Shown piece after piece: positions 59,718 through 64,000 of a DNA stretch of 64,000 nt; the stretch's first letter is position 1; each line of letters opens with the position of its first letter. Source of the DNA: Pyrenula massariospora (lineage: Eukaryota > Ascomycota > Eurotiomycetes > Pyrenulales > Pyrenulaceae); contig JAGFMI010000025.1 in NCBI GenBank assembly GCA_021030905.1, forward strand, positions 62,001 to 126,000, read 5' to 3'. A program made the position numbers and the translations under genes. The notes beneath the pieces were generated by a model that was not told where the DNA came from, ran no database searches, and saw only the letters and a list, made by a program, of their open reading frames with translations.

Positions 59718-61604
59718 CTATATCACCCCTAAATCCTCACTAAAATACCGCCTACTTCTCACCCTACCCCCAGGCGTGATATTCTTCGCACCGCCCGGTG
59801 ACGTAAGATTGTTCGTATGATGCACCACGTGCGGCCTGTACACTGCATCGACTGGCGGCATCCAGTCATCGAGTCCTAAGGGGAAATATTCGTAAAGCGT
59901 ATCGACTGCAGCGCCTGAGTCGTCGGGGGTTAACGTGGGGACTTTTTTGTTGTTGTTCTTGGCTGTACTGGAATCTTCGGACTTGGTGGGTTCGGGGTTT
60001 GCTGGTGCTTGCTTGTTGGGAGTTGAGGAGAGGGGAACGACCTTGGAGCTTGAGGTCCGGTGCGAGTTGAGGCGAGGGCGCTGGGCAGGTGGGTTCAAGG
60101 GTTGTGGGGCAGACGTTGGAGAGCCAGAGATCATGTGGGATGGGCGTTTGGCGAAGGAGGGAGATGGATTAGAAGTTGGACCATGAGACTTCCGGGGCGG
60201 TGGATGTGGCGTAGGGCTATTCTCGTCGTCGCTGAAAGAAAGGTTGATCGGGGCGTTGACTGCAGATAAACTTGGGTGGGTGATGGGTAGGGAAGGAGAC
60301 AGAATTTCAGGATTATTCTGGTTGTACGCCGGCAGAGGTCCCTGCAGAATCGGATTTGAAAATGTTGGAGTTGGGAGAGGATTCATGCCTATATTTGGTT
60401 GCGACAATTGTTGCCAGTCGGGAAAGTCCGGAGAAGATTGCGCAAAGTCGATTTCTGGCTGAAATTGAGGGGCCTCGGGCGGCGTAACATCTTGCCTTGG
60501 AGGCTGTGGTTGATTAACAGAGTCGCCGGTCGAAGTTCGTGTCATTGGGGGGTGCATATTTTTTCGCGACGAAGCGCTGTTCCCAAGGGGATAGTCTTTC
60601 CTTGATTGGAAATTGCGAGGACTTCGTCCTCTGACGATAATAGCCTGAGAGTGGCTCTCCGCGATGGAAATCTTAGCACCAGTAGAGAGAGTTGCGACAA
60701 CTTTGATTTTGATTACGAAGTGCTGCTGCAATTCCTTACGCCGTCCATTGTTGGCTGTGGCAATTCGAAACTGTAGGCGCTTCCAAGCAATGGGAAACGT
60801 TGCATATTCGACATCCATATCTTGACCGCCCATTGCGTCCAGCGGTATCGGCGAAGGTTCCTTCTCGACTTTCTCCTCGGGTGCCCCTGGAGCATTGCCA
60901 GCGGGCGTTTTCCAAGGGACTGATATAATCTTGACCGGGTTTCCTTCCACGGACTCGGTCGCAGAGATTGTCAGCTCCTGCGCGAGTATTGGTATTCGGT
61001 CGCCTTGGTCAGTCATGATATAACGGAGAGACCGCGGAAGGGCGATGGACCCCTGAACCTGAAACAAATTTCGCCGATAACATGTCAGCTCAGGTGGAGG
61101 CGGAGGAGCATCGGGTGCAGACGTCCACTGCGATTCAGCCAAGAAGAACATGCCGTGTAGCTGTGCAGCCATCGAGAAGTCGACTCTTTGCAAAGAGTAG
61201 TCCAGTAAAGTGAAATTGTAGATCGGCATCGAGAGAGCAAGGAGCTTGTGGTCTCGGTCCATCGTCGAGCTCTCCGGAGCTTGTTCTGGTGGTATTCCCT
61301 CGATGGCGGTCATGCTTGGATCTACGTACGGTTCCTCGAAGCCGCTGGAAGAGTATCGCTGGAGGGCTGGGTGTGCCATCGGAGCGGAATTTGCAAAGCC
61401 CATGTCATCACTGTCTGTTGTCAGTCACTAGATCGGTTCGCCGCTCCGCGCAACGAACCTGATGAAGGTCTCCGAGTCGAAATTCGAAGCCTGGTCGTGT
61501 ATGTCCATGCCGGGAATTCCTCCCAGATAATCTGTCTGCTGCATATTGTTCAGCGACATTGGACTCGCCAAGTACGACATGGTCATTGTGTCGAAGCTCT
61601 CCAT
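59718..61604 (-). CDS. NDT80/PhoG-type transcription factor (VIB-1/XprG-like)
   Basis: Two exons: 61604-61459 and 61410-59718; 612 residues. The 48-nt intron has a CTGAC branch point. The DNA-binding Ndt80/PhoG domain lies at about 125-330, with CYRRNLFQVQGSI, LRYIMTDQGDRIPI, ATFPIAWKRLQFRIAT, QQHFVIKIKVVATLS and IIVRGRSPRNFQSRKDYPL. In filamentous fungi this branch includes VIB-1 (heterokaryon incompatibility, cellulase response) and XprG (protease and starvation response). The N-terminus (MDIHDQASNFDSETF) and the long Pro/Ser/Asn-rich C-terminus are disordered activation-type regions, and the end carries VDTLYEYFPLGLDDWMPPVDAVYRPH. I cannot decide between VIB-1-like and other NDT80 paralogues. 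Confidence 0.9.
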
Positions 61605-62350
61605 GTTCAGGGTGAAAGCGCGTAATCGCTAACGAGTGGAGTATCTCGGTCTGGGCCGACCGTGTCCAACATGGGTCGGAGGAAGCAGTCGCGCCGCCAG
61701 AAGGATAGCTCTGTGTCGGCGGAAGTGGTCGAGAAAAGGATCATTCCATCGCGAGGGAGTTGTCGCCGCAGAGGGAGAGGGTGAAGAGATCAAGAGCGGC
61801 GCCCACATGGCACACCCACCGTCTTCGAGGCGAGTCTGGTCTTGGGGTCAAGAGATCGACCGCGGGATGGGGCTACAGACTTGGCACGAGGGCAGCCCCC
61901 CGACGAAGCCCAAGTATTCGGCCGACCGCAGGCCAATCACCGCCCGCAACGCCGTCGCCGGCGCAGCCCGTAGGGGCCTGGCAGACCCTGGCCGGGGTTG
62001 ATACGCCATCAGGCTCCCCCGCGGGCTCAAGGGGGAAGGGGCACGCAAGGCCCATCAGTTTTAGGGAATAATCATCCACGACAGCGTTTCAAGCTCGCGA
62101 AAAAGCACTGCTAATCAAACACTATTCCAATGTTCTGCATTTCCCAGGCACGGCCGATCCAACGCCTGCGCTGTCCAGTAACAGTCGAGAGGCAGGACGA
62201 ACCGAATGATCATCGACGAGGCTGATCGACGACATGTGATAAGGTGCAGGGATCCCCATTTCTGTTCCCTTCTAGAACATCTCGCTCGCTCAAAGCTTCC
62301 CCATCGGGTTTCTCTTGAACCGAAATCATCTCATGTTGTTTGGCGACGTC
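61605..62350. other. GC-rich upstream region of the NDT80-type gene
   Basis: The 746 bases between the NDT80-type start and the end of the GH3-GNAT gene are GC-rich (61.6-62.05 kb) with overlapping frames on both strands that lack a family. It is best read as promoter and long 5' leader. Confidence 0.45.
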
Positions 62351-64000
62351 TCAGGATGGAGGCATCATCGTCCACGTCGCCACGTCGCACGTCAGTTCTT
62401 CAAAGCTATGATGAATCGCAAATCCCATCGCCGTCAAGCTGTCAAAGTTGCTATCGCCATCGACCTAGGGCGCTGTCAGTGCGCTCTCTTAACATCATGG
62501 CCAACTTAGACCTACACAATCGAGAAGCACGGCTAATGAGCCTTGCATTTTGATCTGTCGGATACCAAGCAGAATCAACCCCTGCATGAGCGAAGCGTAA
62601 TCTCCAACTGACGGAGAAATCACGGCAGAGGATATGCCCCCAGTAGAAACCTTCAAATCCGTCAAAGCAGGCACATACCCAGCTAGCTTCGATTCTTGCT
62701 TGTAGAGGACCACGCTTCCCAGAATGGTTCCGTCGCTTGGTCTCTTCGCTCGGATGATCCCGCACGATGTTTTCTCCATCAGAGCCAGCTTGTAGATCTC
62801 CAAGACTCCCTGTCGCATATTCGTTTTTACGTGGTCGAGGATGGCATCTGCGTACTCCAAGCCATAAACAAGATCATAAGAAACATCGTTACTCTTCAGA
62901 CTATGTTTGAGACCTTCGGGCGGAACCCAGCTTTGCAAATTCCTTAACACCAAACTGCACAGGGGACGAGAGAGACCTGTGTTCCAACCCATGTTAGCAA
63001 ACCATTGCCGTTGCCGTTTTCTTTCGGCCGGGTTTCCGGTTGGTATCCCAAGATATATGCTCGGAATCCGCGAGCCGAGTTGGAATCTCCTGGCACTCTT
63101 GTAATTCAGCAGCGTTCTTATTGCTCGATTATGCAGAGAGTGGCCAATCGAGTATCGTCGGCGGCTTGGATCGACCAGAATTGCGCCAATTACTCCCATG
63201 TTGACCGTCTTGAAGAAGTAAGTAGAGCAGAATCCGTAAAGCTCCTTGGTGCTGCTATTTCGAACGACAAAGTGTGCTTCGTCAACTTCAACATTTTTAA
63301 GCAGAAATTGACCACTAATAACATTAGCCAACTCGGGGTGAAGGGGTTGGGCATCCTCCGCACGAAGGCGCTGAAGGAGTGCATCTAGGGCATAGGAGTC
63401 TCGGTCTTCGTTATATTTCTCTACTAGCCAATGTTGTCGGGATTGATGTAGCTTTTGGCTCTGACTGATTGAACCTGGAAGAGATCCGGTTGGAGCGATT
63501 TCCCCATACAGAACCTTGACGAGAGCTTGTAAAGCAGTTTCTGTAAAATCGTAGGTGCATATATACGTGCCTATCGTAATATCCATTGCAAAGTCGTACG
63601 GAGAGCTGACAGACACTACGATCAGCGGTTTCTCTCTCCTCTCGCCATCTGCGGCAAGCTGAGCTTTGCAAATCATCGAAACATGTTTTGTAAACCCATT
63701 TTGATATAGATTTCGATTAGAGTCGGCTGTTATAACAATAATTGCGGCAGCTCGGCTGATAAGGTTTTCGTGAACGGGACGAACTCCATTCGCGGTGTAC
63801 GATGTATGCAGCAGCCGTCCATTCCGCTGTCGAGCCAGAGACCTACCAAATTCCCGGAATACTTGCTCCCCGCTCATTACCGATCCATTGGAAGGCCAGT
63901 ATGAGATTGTATTTGGGGGACTGCTGTTGACATGGTCTTGAAGGAACTGGGATGCCGCCGATGCAGGTAATGGCTTTAGTAATGGCGTTAAGAGCAGCAA
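62351..64000 (-). CDS. GH3 beta-N-acetylglucosaminidase fused to GNAT domain (partial)
   Basis: The 5' part lies beyond the window. Within it are exons 64000-62516 and 62464-62351, 532 residues to the stop. The first 190 residues match the C-terminal part of fungal GH3 enzymes of the NagZ/GlcNAcase type (LLTPLLKPLPA, PLIVVSVSSPYDFAM, ALVKVLYGEIAPTGSLPGS). From about 230 onward lies a GNAT-like region (FVVRNSSTKELYGF, GAILVDPSRRRYSIGHSLHNRAIRTL). The 51-nt intron (62515-62465, CACTGAC branch) replaces an early stop and restores the domain's end (VDGDSNFDSLTAMGF). Such GH3-GNAT fusions are known in filamentous fungi and may release GlcNAc from glycans. The catalytic GH3 acid/nucleophile region is outside the window. 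Confidence 0.88.

Noticed and set aside
61636-62071. GC-rich plus frames upstream of the NDT80-type gene
   Set aside because: High GC makes stop codons rare in all frames; composition explains them and no domain is visible.

Overview
This is a nuclear chromosome segment of a filamentous ascomycete (Pezizomycotina). Genes are on both strands, monocistronic, and split by short introns (mostly 46-112 nt) with GT...AG ends and CTAAC/CTGAC/CTAAT branch points. The gene set (fungal Clr5-domain proteins, an RfeG-like protein, a LaeA-type methyltransferase, a VIB-1/XprG-type NDT80 factor, fungal N-acetylglutamate synthase) fits Pezizomycotina; class or genus cannot be fixed from the sequence. I rebuilt 23 genes that I regard as supported, plus one weak small candidate. 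All splice sites are inferred from reading frame, consensus sites and protein family, not from transcripts.

Layout. 1.2-9.2 kb: a divergent protein kinase (+), the zinc metallochaperone GTPase ZNG1 (-) paired head to head with the STRIPAK subunit MOB3/phocein (+), and the ER lipid-homeostasis protein ARV1 (-). 9.5-14.8 kb, all minus: N-acetylglutamate synthase (arginine biosynthesis), a short-chain dehydrogenase and a 3-hydroxyisobutyrate dehydrogenase-like enzyme. 17-25.1 kb: Clr5 gene 1 (+), an RfeG-like protein (-), Clr5 gene 2 (-) and the ribosome-biogenesis factor KRR1 (-). 25.1-32 kb: a gene-poor stretch whose only recognisable gene is a seven-exon LaeA-like methyltransferase (-).

32-38 kb: a basic RS-rich protein (+), the ergosterol factor ERG28 (-) head to head with the very-long-chain 3-ketoacyl-CoA reductase (+), galactose-1-phosphate uridylyltransferase (-) and an F-box protein (+). 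38.7-40.9 kb: Clr5 gene 3 (-). 41-45 kb: nothing secure. 45.2-47.1 kb: a two-domain fasciclin membrane protein (-). 49.2-53.1 kb: TAF1, the TFIID scaffold (-). 55.1-57.1 kb: a two-helix membrane protein (-) and a small cysteine-rich membrane protein (+). 59.7-61.6 kb: the NDT80/PhoG-type transcription factor (-). 62.4-64 kb: a GH3-GNAT enzyme cut by the window end (-).

The neighbourhood is mostly housekeeping plus regulatory genes, with no single operon-like pathway. Shared functional context is limited to head-to-head pairs with short common promoters (zng1/mob3; erg28/ketoacyl-CoA reductase). The most notable patterns are three Clr5 genes sharing one intron at the same codon and phase, an unusual GC-AG intron in zng1, tiny internal exons (33 and 45 nt), and introns whose retention would give plausible alternative proteins (Clr5 gene 1, taf1).
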